A stretch of DNA of 11,985 nucleotides, taken from positions 1-11,985 of the forward strand of contig JAKLHH010000108.1 in the NCBI GenBank assembly GCA_022710245.1, given 5' to 3'. The number at the start of each line of letters is the position of its first letter. The first letter of the stretch is position 1. The notes beneath the pieces were generated by a model that worked only from the letters and a program-made list of their open reading frames with translations, ran no database searches and was not told the origin of the DNA. Shown one piece after another: positions 1-7,180 of this stretch. Position numbers and translations under genes: made by a program. This stretch comes from Myxococcota bacterium. Lineage in GTDB: Bacteria; Myxococcota; Polyangia; GCA-2747355; JAKLHH01.

Positions 1-1
1 C

Positions 2-274
2 AAGCGGGGTGGGTGCGAGGTCGTCTACCACGTGCGCCTCGAGGGGGACACCGTCGTCTTGACCGGACCCACCGAGAGCTGCTCGGGTCGGGTGCGCCGC
101 TACCGCTGCGCGCACGAGGTGCGCGTCATCGCGGTGGACAGCAAGGGCATCAGCGTGGTGGCCGCGGACAACTGGAGCGGCTGGCCGAGCGAGGAGAGCA
201 GAGGCACGGTGCGCTGGTCGTTCGCGGCCGCTGGCTGCAAGCGCCGGCGCCCTGCCCAGGAGCTCTGCCGCTGA
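2..274 (+). CDS. C-terminal part of an unknown cysteine-containing protein (5' truncated by window edge)
   Basis: The frame is open from base 2 to a TGA at 272-274 and gives the last 90 residues of a protein whose start lies outside the window. I do not recognise the family. The visible part has five cysteines (visible residues 5, 27, 36, 79 and 89) and alternating short hydrophobic stretches such as DTVVLTGP and VRVIAVDSKGISVVAADNW, which suggests a small beta-rich fold. The even spread of cysteines would suit an exported, disulfide-bonded protein, but no signal peptide can be seen because the N-terminus is missing. It ends 30 bp before the convergent thiolase gene. A GTG at 32 could be an internal start, but the frame stays open upstream of it with the same codon bias, so truncation by the window edge is more likely. 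Confidence 0.55.
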   Translation, partial: KRGGCEVVYHVRLEGDTVVLTGPTESCSGRVRRYRCAHEVRVIAVDSKGISVVAADNWSGWPSEESRGTVRWSFAAAGCKRRRPAQELCR

Positions 275-304
275 GTGCGCGGAAGCGGGAGGGCCGGAGA
301 CTGA

Positions 305-1558
305 CTACTTCACGCGGCGGAGCACGCTGACGCAGTTGGTGACGCCCGAGCCGCCGACGTTGAAGGTCACGCCGACCTGCGGGGTCTTCTTCGTCGGCGC
401 GAGGCCGATGGGCTCGCCGACCAGCTGCTTGTAGACCAGCGCGTGCATGGAGGCGCCGGTGGCGCCCACCGGGTGGCCCTTCGCCTTGAGGCCGCCGGAG
501 AGGTTCACGCAGACCTTATCGTCGTCGGCGGTGAAGCGGCCCTGCACGTACTCGAAGCCGGCGCGGCCGTCAGCCGAGAGGCCGAGCGCCTCGGTGGTGA
601 GGATCTGGTTGATGGTGAAGCAGTCGTGCACCTCGGCGAGGTCCACGTTGGACGCGGTGATCCCGGCCTCCTTGTAGGCCTTGGCGACGGCGTCCTTGCC
701 GGCCTCGAGGACGTGCTTGTGCTTGCGCATCGAGAGCGGCATCTGCTCGGTGGAGTGGCCGATGCCAGCCAGCTCGACGACCTTGCTGCGGGTGGCCTTG
801 GCGTTCGTGGTGGTGGTCAGCACCACCGCGGCGGCGCCGTCGGTGACGAGCGAGCAGTCGTGGATGCGCAGCGGCGGCGCGATCATCATGTTCGAGCCGC
901 GGCCGGTCTCCGGCAGGGCGAGGATCGCCTCGGCGGTGGCGGGGCCGTTCTGCACGTGCGCGAGCGGGTTCGAGGCCGCGTTCTTGTAGCAGAGCGCTGC
1001 CACGTGGGCGAACTGGGTCCGCAGCTCGCTGTCGGCGAGCTTGTAGTGCTCGGCGTACGCCTTGGCGAAGACGGCGAAGAGGGCGGGGAAGCTCATCCCC
1101 TGGCCGCCCTCCTCGGGGTAGTAGGACGAGCAGGCGAGCGTGGCCGTCATCGCCGGCGTGTCGAGCAGGTTCATCTTCTCGACGCCGATGACGAGCACGT
1201 TCTGGTAGCGGCCGGCCTCGATGGCGTAGGCCGCGTCGTAGATCGCCACCGACGACGACGCACACGCGCACTCGGTGCGGGTCATCGGCTTGAAGCGGAG
1301 GGCCGGGTCGATCAGCGTGCCGAGCGGCCCCACGTGCTCCTGGTTGACGAAGCGCGAGGGCGAGCAGGAGCCGATCCAGACCGCGTCGATGTCCTTCGGC
1401 TGCAGGCCGGCGTCCTTGATGGCGCCGCGGCCGGCCTCGACGATGAGATCGTAGAAGGACGCCTTGTCGATCTTCTTCTTGAAGGAGATCATGTCCTTCA
1501 CTTCGATGAGCGCGCCGAACTTGCTGTTGTATGCGCCGATGATGCTGACTTTGCTCAT
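305..1558 (-). CDS. Thiolase of the SCP2/SCP-x type (acetyl-CoA acetyltransferase family)
   Basis: A 417-residue thiolase, predicted to be cytoplasmic, catalysing CoA-dependent cleavage of 3-oxoacyl-CoA or the reverse Claisen condensation. The nucleophilic cysteine is most likely C99, in TECACASSSVAI. The HDCF motif (H311-F314) is typical of SCP2-type thiolases, where its cysteine is known to act in acid/base catalysis in place of the C-terminal CxG cysteine of classical thiolases. The GHPVGATG motif (361-368) supplies the oxyanion-hole histidine H362, and a glycine-rich VGGSG lies at 401-405. Length is close to the usual 390-420 for the family. The ATG is preceded on the minus strand by GAGG with six bases between. 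It lies 82 bp downstream of the SDR gene on the same strand, so the two are probably co-transcribed. Substrate chain length cannot be read from sequence; degradation or synthesis of acyl-CoAs are both possible. Confidence 0.9.
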   Translation of the reverse strand: MSKVSIIGAYNSKFGALIEVKDMISFKKKIDKASFYDLIVEAGRGAIKDAGLQPKDIDAVWIGSCSPSRFVNQEHVGPLGTLIDPALRFKPMTRTECACASSSVAIYDAAYAIEAGRYQNVLVIGVEKMNLLDTPAMTATLACSSYYPEEGGQGMSFPALFAVFAKAYAEHYKLADSELRTQFAHVAALCYKNAASNPLAHVQNGPATAEAILALPETGRGSNMMIAPPLRIHDCSLVTDGAAAVVLTTTTNAKATRSKVVELAGIGHSTEQMPLSMRKHKHVLEAGKDAVAKAYKEAGITASNVDLAEVHDCFTINQILTTEALGLSADGRAGFEYVQGRFTADDDKVCVNLSGGLKAKGHPVGATGASMHALVYKQLVGEPIGLAPTKKTPQVGVTFNVGGSGVTNCVSVLRRVK

Positions 1559-1620
1559 GGTTGGCCTCGACGGTGATGCTGAGTTACGGGTTTTCCTGGC
1601 AACGTTCCTGGATCCACAGC

Positions 1621-1636
1621 CCTCGCCACCGCGAGG
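1621..1636 (-). other. Short intercistronic hairpin between SDR and thiolase
   Basis: A perfect 6-bp inverted repeat (CCTCGC/GCGAGG) with a 4-base loop lies just after the SDR stop codon, in the 82-bp gap before the thiolase gene. There is no T-run after it on the minus strand, so it is not a convincing intrinsic terminator. It could weakly stabilise or attenuate the transcript, or be chance in GC-rich DNA. Confidence 0.25.
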
Positions 1637-1640
1637 CTGA

Positions 1641-2432
1641 CTACTTCGCGAGCCCGCTGGTGATGAGGCCGCCGCAGATCTCGAGGCAGGTAGCGTCGAT
1701 CGCCTCGTTCTGCGCGGCGTACATGATGGAGTCCGCGATCTCCTCGGGCTCGATCAGGCGGCCGATGTGGACGCCCTGGAGGATCGAGGCGAGCGCCTCC
1801 TGGTTCATGCCCTTCACCATCGGCGTGCCCACGTACCCCGGGGCGATGGCGACGCAGCGGACGTTCTTGATGCCGCGCATCTGGAACTCGCCGACGATGA
1901 TCTTCGGCCACAGCGCGATGGCGGCCTTGGTGGAGGAGTAGTTGAGCTGGCCGGTCTGGCCTTCCTTGTTGATCGAGGAGATGGGGACCAGGATCCCCTG
2001 GTAGCCGTTGTTCACCATGCGGATCGCGGCCTCGCGGATGGTGATGAACGAGCCCACCAGGTTGACGTCGATGACCGCCTTGAACTGGTCGGTGGTCATC
2101 GCGCGCTTGACCTTGCCGGTCTCCTTGTCGGTGTTGATCATCAGGCCGTCCTTGATGATCCCCGCCGAGGCCACGCAGATGTTCAGCTGGCCGAACTTGG
2201 CGATGGCGAGATCCATCAGGTTCGCCACGTCCTCGTCGCTGGTCACGTTGCACTTCGCCCAGGCGACCTTCCCACCGGCCGTCTCGATCTCCTTGGCCAC
2301 GCGCTCGAGGTTCTTCGCGTCCATGTCGCCGATGACGACGTTGACGCCCCTCGACGCCATCGACTTCGCCACGGCCTCGCCGATCCCGCTCGCGCCACCG
2401 GTCACGACTGCAACAGCACCCTTGAGAATCAT
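1641..2432 (-). CDS. Short-chain dehydrogenase/reductase (FabG / 3-hydroxyacyl-CoA dehydrogenase-like)
   Basis: A 263-residue classical SDR with a Rossmann fold. The cofactor motif TGGASGIG is at residues 11-18. An acidic DMD follows the second strand (36-38), which in this superfamily usually favours NAD(H) over NADP(H). The structural N124 is in IDVNLVG. The catalytic triad is S152, Y165 and K169 (Y-x3-K), and PGYVGTPM follows at 198-205. The common NNAG motif is replaced by ASAG (88-91). An insert-like stretch, TDKETGKVKRAMTTDQF, precedes helix F. Length is normal for the family. The start ATG has GAGGTG on the minus strand (2438-2443) at good spacing. Being upstream of a thiolase, it likely interconverts 3-hydroxyacyl- and 3-oxoacyl-CoA, which the thiolase then cleaves or forms; this is inferred from gene order. 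A reductase for another alcohol/ketone cannot be excluded. Confidence 0.88.
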   Translation of the reverse strand: MILKGAVAVVTGGASGIGEAVAKSMASRGVNVVIGDMDAKNLERVAKEIETAGGKVAWAKCNVTSDEDVANLMDLAIAKFGQLNICVASAGIIKDGLMINTDKETGKVKRAMTTDQFKAVIDVNLVGSFITIREAAIRMVNNGYQGILVPISSINKEGQTGQLNYSSTKAAIALWPKIIVGEFQMRGIKNVRCVAIAPGYVGTPMVKGMNQEALASILQGVHIGRLIEPEEIADSIMYAAQNEAIDATCLEICGGLITSGLAK

Positions 2433-2531
2433 GTCTTCACCTCGTCTTGTTCTTCACGAAGGAGTCTCTGGCCTGGACCGACGGCCGTGATCCCTGCTGG
2501 CGGGAGCGGCTCTTCGTCCTGCTGCGTTACT

Positions 2532-2560
2532 CCTTAGCAGCCGGCCAGCGAGGGTGTCAA
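2532..2560 (-). promoter_or_regulatory. Candidate sigma-70-type promoter of the SDR-thiolase operon
   Basis: On the minus strand a perfect -35 TTGACA (2555-2560) is followed after 16-17 bases by CTAAGG/GCTAAG (2532-2538) as a poor -10 box. Transcription from here would leave a leader of about 95 nt before the SDR start. The -35 is convincing and the -10 is weak. A dyad TTTG-N7-CAAA sits just upstream (2568-2582) and could be an operator. Confidence 0.35.
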
Positions 2561-2669
2561 CGGTTATTTTGCAGTGCACAAACGCGGGCGCCCCGGTGGG
2601 AAGGGCGCAATCTCGCCGTTCCAACTCGATGTGCGCGTGCCGCCAGGCATTCCTCGGCAGCTTCCGGCC

Positions 2670-2687
2670 GCAGCGCTGATGCGCCGC
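2670..2687 (-). terminator. Possible GC-rich hairpin downstream of the radical SAM gene
   Basis: A 7-bp stem (one G-T wobble) with a 4-base loop lies about 55 bp after the radical SAM stop codon on the minus strand. No T-tract follows, so intrinsic termination is unproven. It is the best candidate for the transcript end before the SDR promoter. Confidence 0.2.
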
Positions 2688-2741
2688 AACATCCCACCAC
2701 CACCTTCACTTGCCCAGGTGTGGCGGCCGCGGCGAGGGAGG

Positions 2742-4094
2742 CTACGAGATGGTCCCCCACGCGTACGGCGTCTTCTTCAGGAACCGATGAATCTTCAGGT
2801 TGGCGATGGCGTAGAAGAGCCACTCGCTCGGGTTCCGCCGCGTCGGCGGCCAGAAGCGCTGCGCGATGGCGTCGAGCGAGTAGAACCGCTGGTAGAGCGC
2901 GGTGAACCCGCCCAGCATCTCCTGCGGGCTCATGTCGGTCGGGCGCACGACGGTGTTGCCGTAGTCGTAGTCGTTCCAGTCGCGGGTGAGCAGGCGGCCG
3001 GCGCTCTCCATGTCGTCGAAGTACTTGGTGCCGGGGTAGGGGCAGGGCGTGAAGAGCTTGAGGAAGCCGATCTTGTTCCGCACCAGGAACTGGTAGAGGT
3101 CCTCGAAGCTGTCCTGGTCGTCACCGTCGAGCCCGACCATGAAGAGCCCGATGATCTGGATCCCCTTCGCCCGGATCCGCCGCACGTCCTCGGCGTAGCG
3201 CTCCGGCGCGTTGAACCCCTTGCCGTGGTGCTTGAGCTTGGCCTTGCTCACCGACTCGAAGCCGATGGTCAGCGTGCGCAGCCCCGCCCGCGCCGCCAGG
3301 TCGAGGAGCTCCTCGTTGCGCGCGATGTTGATGGTGCACTGCGTGGCCCACTGCATCTTGAGCGGGATCAGCGCCCGGAACAGCTCCTTCGCGTATGCAA
3401 CATCGCCGATCGGGTTGTCGTCGAGGACCAGCACGCGGTTGCCGCCGAGCTGCTTGACGGTGCGGAAGTCCTCGATCACCTCCTCGACGGGGCGGCTGCG
3501 GAAGCTGCGCCCGTAGTAGGTCTGGATGGAGCAGTAGTCGCAGCCGTGCGGGCAGCCGCGCGAGGCGAGGATCGGCCAGTGGAAGTACCAGCGGTAGAAG
3601 GCGCTGCTGCGGAAGCGCTCGGGGAGGAGCAGCGGCAGCGTGGTGTAGTCGATCTTCGGCAGGTCGCGGAGGTCGTGCCACTCCTTCGCCTGGTAGACGC
3701 CCTGGCTGCGGTCGCGCTCGAGGTCGGCGAGGAGGTCGGTCCAGACCAGCTCGGCCTCGCCCTTGACCACCGCGTCGCAGTGCTCGAGCGCCTGCTCCGG
3801 GTTGAGGCTCGGCCACTGGCCGCCCATCACCACCTTCTTGCCGCGGGAGCGGTACCAGTCGGCGAGCTCGTAGCCGCGGCGGATCTGCGGCCCCATGGTG
3901 GTGATCCCGACCACGTCGCAGTCGGCGTTGAGGTCGACGTCGCCGAGGATCTCGTCGACGAAGCGCACGTCGTGGTGCGGCGGGGTGAGCGCCTTCAGGT
4001 AGGGGAGCGTCAGCGCGGAGGTCCAGTAGTGCTGGCTCTTCACCAGCAGCCCGTCCGGGCGGTAGTGCGTCGGCGAGACGAGGTAGATGCGCAT
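2742..4094 (-). CDS. Cobalamin-binding-domain radical SAM protein
   Basis: A 450-residue enzyme, predicted to be cytoplasmic. Residues 1-130 form a Rossmann-like B12-binding domain (MRIYLVSP, DVVGITTMGPQIRRG, KKVVMGGQWPSLNPE, DAVVKGEAE). A radical SAM domain follows, with the CxxxCxxC iron-sulfur motif at C181, C185 and C188 (RGCPHGCDYC), then LVLDDNPIGD and GFESVS (279-283). The C-terminal part (RDWNDYDYGNTVVRPTDMSPQEM) matches the tail usual in B12-radical SAM proteins related to HpnP/BchE. The MetH-type DxHxxG lower-ligand motif is absent, as is usual in that branch. Family members do radical methylations or ring formations; the substrate here is unknown and no pathway partner is adjacent. 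I chose the ATG at 4094 because it begins the conserved fold and GGGTGG lies just upstream. The frame stays open to 4415, but that extension is Ala/Pro/Arg-rich and runs into the lipoprotein gene. Confidence 0.88.
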   Translation of the reverse strand: MRIYLVSPTHYRPDGLLVKSQHYWTSALTLPYLKALTPPHHDVRFVDEILGDVDLNADCDVVGITTMGPQIRRGYELADWYRSRGKKVVMGGQWPSLNPEQALEHCDAVVKGEAELVWTDLLADLERDRSQGVYQAKEWHDLRDLPKIDYTTLPLLLPERFRSSAFYRWYFHWPILASRGCPHGCDYCSIQTYYGRSFRSRPVEEVIEDFRTVKQLGGNRVLVLDDNPIGDVAYAKELFRALIPLKMQWATQCTINIARNEELLDLAARAGLRTLTIGFESVSKAKLKHHGKGFNAPERYAEDVRRIRAKGIQIIGLFMVGLDGDDQDSFEDLYQFLVRNKIGFLKLFTPCPYPGTKYFDDMESAGRLLTRDWNDYDYGNTVVRPTDMSPQEMLGGFTALYQRFYSLDAIAQRFWPPTRRNPSEWLFYAIANLKIHRFLKKTPYAWGTIS

Positions 4095-4133
4095 GGGTCC
4101 ACCCGCCGTCGGAGGCTCGCGTGAGCCACGGAC

Positions 4134-4162
4134 CTTGTGACACGACCTCAGGCGAGGGTCAA
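4134..4162 (-). promoter_or_regulatory. Candidate promoter of the radical SAM gene
   Basis: On the minus strand TTGACC (4157-4162) is separated by 17 bases from CACAAG (4134-4139). Transcription would begin about 35 nt before the ATG at 4094. The -35 is good (5/6) and the -10 is poor (3/6). It lies in the 145-bp gap after the lipoprotein gene, the only non-coding space available for a promoter of this gene. Confidence 0.3.
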
Positions 4163-4239
4163 GCCGCGGGGGCGAGCCACAACTCCGGGCCTGCCACATC
4201 ACGCTCGGAGTCATCGGCGAGACGGGCGAGGCGACCGCG

Positions 4240-7062
4240 TCAGCGAGGGCGCTGCGCGAGGCTACCGTAGCCCACCGCCCAGGCGGCGGTGGGGCTGACC
4301 CAGAGACCGCTGACGCCACCGGAGAGCGGGAAGCTGGTGGAGGAGGCCTCGTAGGTCCAGCTCTTGCCGTCGCCGTGCACCACGCGGCTGCCCTCGGCGA
4401 GACCGAACCAGACATCGCCCGCCCCGCTACCGGCCACCGTCTGCACCGCGCCGCCGATCACGGTGCTGACCTCGGACCAGAGGCTGCCGTCCCAGCGCAG
4501 CAGCACCGACTGCTGCAACGAGTAGGGGTACGAGCTCGTGCTCACCCAGCGCCAGCCCACCGCCCAGAGGTCGCTCGCCGAGGCGCCCCAGATCGCGCTG
4601 AGCACGTAGTTCGGGCTCGCGTTGATCAGCTGCACCGTCGACCACGCGCCGCCGGTCCACTGCAGGATGCTGGAGGAGGAGATGGCCCAGGCGACGCCGG
4701 GCGCGGGCGCGACGACGCCGCTCAGGCTCGTCTGCCCGGAGGGCAGCGCCATGGCCTGCCAGGCGCTCCCGTCCCAGTGCAGCGCGCTCGCCGAGTAGCC
4801 GACGATCCAGACGTCCTTCGGGCCGCTCCCGTGGATCGCGCGCCAGCTGGCCTGCACCGGCACGGTCACGGAGGACCAGGCCGTGCCGTTGTAGTGGAGC
4901 ACGACGCTCGCGCCCGCGGCCCAGAGGTCCGAGGCCGAGCTGCCCCAGATCGCCTGCAGCGAGGCGGTGGTCGGCGAGGGCTGCGCCGCGCAGCCGCTCG
5001 CGCTGCAGGAGACGATGGCGCCGCCGCCGCCGACGCCCCAGACGGCGCCGCCCGGAGTGCCCCAGATCGCGGCGAGCGCCTGGTAGACGGGCGGCGTGCC
5101 GAAGCGCGGCGTGTGGTCGGCCGAGCTCCAGCCCTTGCCCGGCGCGTACTGGTACAGATAGTCGCCGACCAGCATCGCGCCGCCGCCGGGCGCCGTCGCG
5201 AGCGCCCGGTGCGTGCCGGTGAGCGCGGCCTGCGCGGTCCAGGAGGTGCCGTCGTAGTGGAGCAGCGTGCCGGAGGCGCCGGCCGCCCAGAGGTCGCTCG
5301 CGCTCGAGCCGCCGAGCGCGTAGAGGTCCTTGCTCGTCGGCGGGGTCACCAGCGTCAGCCACGCCTGCCCGGTCCAGCGCAGGATCTGGCCGCCCAGCCC
5401 CACCGCCCAGAGGTCGTTCGCGGCGGCGCCCCAGAGCGCCCGCAGCGAGGGCGTGGCGGCCGAGGAGACCGCGGTCCAGCTCTGCCCGTCGAAGCGCTGG
5501 ATCGCGTCGCCCACCGCCCAGACGTTCGAGGACGAGGTCCCGAAGATCGCGTAGAGCGCCGCGGCGCCGAGCGAGGTCACCTTCCAGGTGCCGTCGTAGT
5601 GCGCGACGTAGCTCCCCCCGTAGCTGGTGCCGACCAGCCAGACGTCCTTCGCGCCGGTGCCCCAGGCGCCCTGCCAGGCGACCTTCTGCGGCGTGGTCAC
5701 CGTGACGGTCTGCCAGCTGCTGCCGTCCCAGTGGATCACGGCGCCGCCCTCGCCGGCGGCCCAGAGGTCGCTCCCGCTGGCGCCCCAGAGGGCGCGCAGG
5801 GTGCTCCCCGTCGGCGACTTGATCGCCTGCCACCAGGGGCCGGAGGAGCGCGTGATGATCCCGTTCTTCCCCACCGCCCAGGTGGTGCCCGTGGGCGAGC
5901 TCCAGGTCGCGTAGAGGGTGCCGGCGTTCCAGGCGAGGGACGACCAGGGGGGCGTCGTGGTGCAGCCGCCGGTGCTGAGGAGGCAGCTCGCGCTGCAGGC
6001 GAGCGCGCCCCCGTCGAAGCCGAGGCCCTGACAGCTCTGGCCGCCGAGGTCGGCGCCGTCGCAGGCCTCCCCGCCGTTCTTCTTGCCGTCGCCGCACTTC
6101 CAGCAGCCGCTCGCGTCGAGCGCCGCGCAGCCCTTCGCGCAGCTGAGGCTCCCTCCGCCCCAGCCCTGCGTCTGGCAGGTCTTGCCGGCGAGGTCGGCGC
6201 CGTCACAGACCTCCGGTCCGCTCACCTTGCCGTCGCCGCACTTCCAGCAGCCGCTCGCGTCGAGGGCGCTGCAGCTCTTCGCGCAGAGGAGCGTGCCGCC
6301 GTCCCAGCCCTGCGTCTGGCAGGTCTTGCCGGCGAGGTCGGCGCCGTCGCAGACCTCGTAGCCGTTCTTCTTGCCGTCGCCGCAGCGGTAGCAGGCGCCG
6401 AGCTCGAGGGTGCAGTTCTTCGCGCAGCTGAGGCTCCCGCCGTCGAAGCCCTGCGTCTGGCAGGTCTTGCCGCCGAGGCTGGCGCCGTCGCACGCCTCGC
6501 TCCCGCTCACCTTGCCGTCGCCGCAGCTGTAGTAGCTGCAGCCGACCGTGGAGACGCGGCAGGTCGCGTTGCACCAGAGCGTGCCCGCGTCGAAGCCGAG
6601 GCTCTGGCAGGTCTTGCCGCCGAGGTTCGCGCCGTCGCACTCCTCGTCGGCGTCGACGGTGGCGTCGCCGCAGCGGTGGCAGCCGCTGGTGTCGAGCGCG
6701 CAGGCGGCGGTGCAGGCGAGGGAGCCGCCGACGAAGCCCTGGCCGAGGCCCTTGCAGGTCTTGCCGCCGAGGTTGGTGCCGTCGCAGATCTCTCCCGCCT
6801 CGAGGACGCCGTTGCCACACTTGGCCGCCGGCTTCTGGTCGGGCTTGGGCTTGGTGTCCTGTACCGGCTTCGCGTCGAGCGCCCGGGAGTCTGGCCGGCG
6901 CAGGTCGAGTCGGGGTGCGTCCTCGGTGGCCCTCGCCTCGGAGCCACCCCCGGCCTCGGGGGTGAGGGTCGCGTCTTCAGGCGCCGCGTCGGGGTCAGGC
7001 GTGCCGCCGCCGCCGCAGCCGCAGCCGAGCACGAGAAAGAGAACGCAAAGAGATCGCCGCAT
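4240..7062 (-). CDS. Large surface lipoprotein with Cys-rich repeats and W/G propeller-type repeats
   Basis: A 940-residue predicted lipoprotein. The N-terminus MRRSLCVLFLVLGC is a signal peptide ending in a lipobox with C14 as lipidation site; Gly at +2 is compatible with outer-membrane sorting. Residues 17-80 are a Pro/Asp/Ala-rich tether. Residues 82-368 hold six tandem repeats of about 48 residues with six cysteines each (pattern CGDG..GE.CDG..L.GKTCQ..GF.GG.L.C...C....GC), matching the Myxococcus cysteine-rich disulfide repeat type. From about 393 to 932 come about fourteen repeats of the form L.A(I/L)WG...SDLWA.G.....HWDG..W, expected to form beta-propeller blades. No catalytic motif was seen. 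The role is probably binding or adhesion at the cell surface (inference). The start is well supported by GGAGGTGG six bases upstream. It lies 118 bp downstream of the sigma factor gene on the same strand, so it may be its target or co-transcribed with it. Confidence 0.85.
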   Translation of the reverse strand: MRRSLCVLFLVLGCGCGGGGTPDPDAAPEDATLTPEAGGGSEARATEDAPRLDLRRPDSRALDAKPVQDTKPKPDQKPAAKCGNGVLEAGEICDGTNLGGKTCKGLGQGFVGGSLACTAACALDTSGCHRCGDATVDADEECDGANLGGKTCQSLGFDAGTLWCNATCRVSTVGCSYYSCGDGKVSGSEACDGASLGGKTCQTQGFDGGSLSCAKNCTLELGACYRCGDGKKNGYEVCDGADLAGKTCQTQGWDGGTLLCAKSCSALDASGCWKCGDGKVSGPEVCDGADLAGKTCQTQGWGGGSLSCAKGCAALDASGCWKCGDGKKNGGEACDGADLGGQSCQGLGFDGGALACSASCLLSTGGCTTTPPWSSLAWNAGTLYATWSSPTGTTWAVGKNGIITRSSGPWWQAIKSPTGSTLRALWGASGSDLWAAGEGGAVIHWDGSSWQTVTVTTPQKVAWQGAWGTGAKDVWLVGTSYGGSYVAHYDGTWKVTSLGAAALYAIFGTSSSNVWAVGDAIQRFDGQSWTAVSSAATPSLRALWGAAANDLWAVGLGGQILRWTGQAWLTLVTPPTSKDLYALGGSSASDLWAAGASGTLLHYDGTSWTAQAALTGTHRALATAPGGGAMLVGDYLYQYAPGKGWSSADHTPRFGTPPVYQALAAIWGTPGGAVWGVGGGGAIVSCSASGCAAQPSPTTASLQAIWGSSASDLWAAGASVVLHYNGTAWSSVTVPVQASWRAIHGSGPKDVWIVGYSASALHWDGSAWQAMALPSGQTSLSGVVAPAPGVAWAISSSSILQWTGGAWSTVQLINASPNYVLSAIWGASASDLWAVGWRWVSTSSYPYSLQQSVLLRWDGSLWSEVSTVIGGAVQTVAGSGAGDVWFGLAEGSRVVHGDGKSWTYEASSTSFPLSGGVSGLWVSPTAAWAVGYGSLAQRPR
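4267..5886 (-). repeat. About fourteen W/G-rich blade-like repeats within the lipoprotein
   Basis: Residues 393-932 repeat the core (I/L)WG...SDLWA(V/A)G followed about 12 residues later by (H/R)(W/Y)DG..W. Clear copies begin near residues 421, 462, 501, 538, 578, 661, 701, 739, 820 and 871. Degenerate copies are near 393, 617, 778 and 916. The count would fit two seven-bladed propellers, but the boundaries are my own estimate. Confidence 0.7.
5959..6819 (-). repeat. Six tandem Cys-rich repeats (about 144 bp each) within the lipoprotein
   Basis: Six copies of a 46-49 residue unit, each starting CG(D/N) and holding six cysteines, at residues 82, 131, 180, 227, 275 and 323. Units 4 and 5 are nearly identical at DNA level: a stretch beginning CTTCCAGCAGCCGCTCGCG recurs exactly 144 bp apart (6097 and 6241), and another of about 44 bp around GTCTGGCAGGTCTTGCCGG is also shared. 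This points to recent internal duplication. Confidence 0.85.
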
Positions 7063-7069
7063 GGTCGTC

Positions 7070-7076
7070 CACCTCC
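7070..7076 (-). promoter_or_regulatory. Strong ribosome-binding site of the lipoprotein gene
   Basis: CACCTCC on the plus strand reads GGAGGTG on the minus strand and lies seven bases before the ATG at 7062. It is the strongest Shine-Dalgarno in the window and fixes the lipoprotein start. It contrasts with the weak or absent sites of the rightward genes. Confidence 0.7.
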
Positions 7077-7140
7077 GTGCCGGGTTCCACGAGGTGGGCG
7101 CAGGTCGCAGGTTATTGTTGGTCGCGGCAGCTCCGCCCGA

Positions 7141-7157
7141 CCGCCCGACCTGGGCGG
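7141..7157 (-). terminator. GC-rich hairpin just after the sigma factor gene
   Basis: A perfect 6-bp inverted repeat (CCGCCC/GGGCGG) with a 5-base loop lies 24 bp past the sigma factor stop, in the 118-bp gap before the lipoprotein gene. It has no T-run, so it may attenuate rather than end transcription. If it is not a terminator, sigma factor and lipoprotein could form one transcript. Confidence 0.3.
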
Positions 7158-7180
7158 CGCCGCTCCATTTCCCTGAGGGG

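Larger units (their letters stand above)
2433..2741. other. Intergenic region between SDR and radical SAM genes
   Basis: About 309 bp without a convincing gene. It holds the SDR ribosome-binding site (2438-2443), a candidate minus-strand promoter (2532-2560), a small dyad TTTG-N7-CAAA (2568-2582), a GC-rich inverted repeat near 2588-2611, and a hairpin at 2670-2687 downstream of the radical SAM stop codon. Open frames crossing it are shadows: their translations are Arg/Ala-rich and run into neighbouring genes in other frames. Confidence 0.6.

Noticed and set aside
2557..2823. Small 88-residue frame on the minus strand before the SDR gene
   Set aside because: It overlaps the 3' end of the radical SAM gene in another frame, with no ribosome-binding site and no recognisable sequence.
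2574..4124. A 516-codon open frame on the plus strand opposite the radical SAM gene
   Set aside because: It is a low-complexity Val/Ala/Arg/Glu-rich shadow; the opposite strand encodes intact radical SAM motifs.
4095..4415. N-terminal extension of the radical SAM gene by 107 residues
   Set aside because: The extension is Ala/Pro/Ser/Arg-rich, overlaps the end of the lipoprotein gene, and precedes an ATG that begins the conserved domain and has a ribosome-binding site.
5959..6819. The regular 144-bp repeats as a CRISPR or non-coding satellite
   Set aside because: The repeats keep the reading frame, preserve cysteines and differ mostly at tolerated positions; they encode protein modules.
7112..7120. 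AT-rich patch (TTATTGTTG) before the lipoprotein gene as a -10 box
   Set aside because: It stands out in GC-rich DNA and may be part of a promoter, but no -35 element lies at a proper distance on the minus strand, so I do not call it.
4375..7176. A 933-codon open frame on the plus strand opposite the lipoprotein gene
   Set aside because: Its translation is almost only Ala/Arg/Gly/Val, with no domain. It is the usual antisense shadow of a GC-rich gene with strong codon bias, and the minus frame has a signal peptide, ordered repeats and a strong ribosome-binding site.
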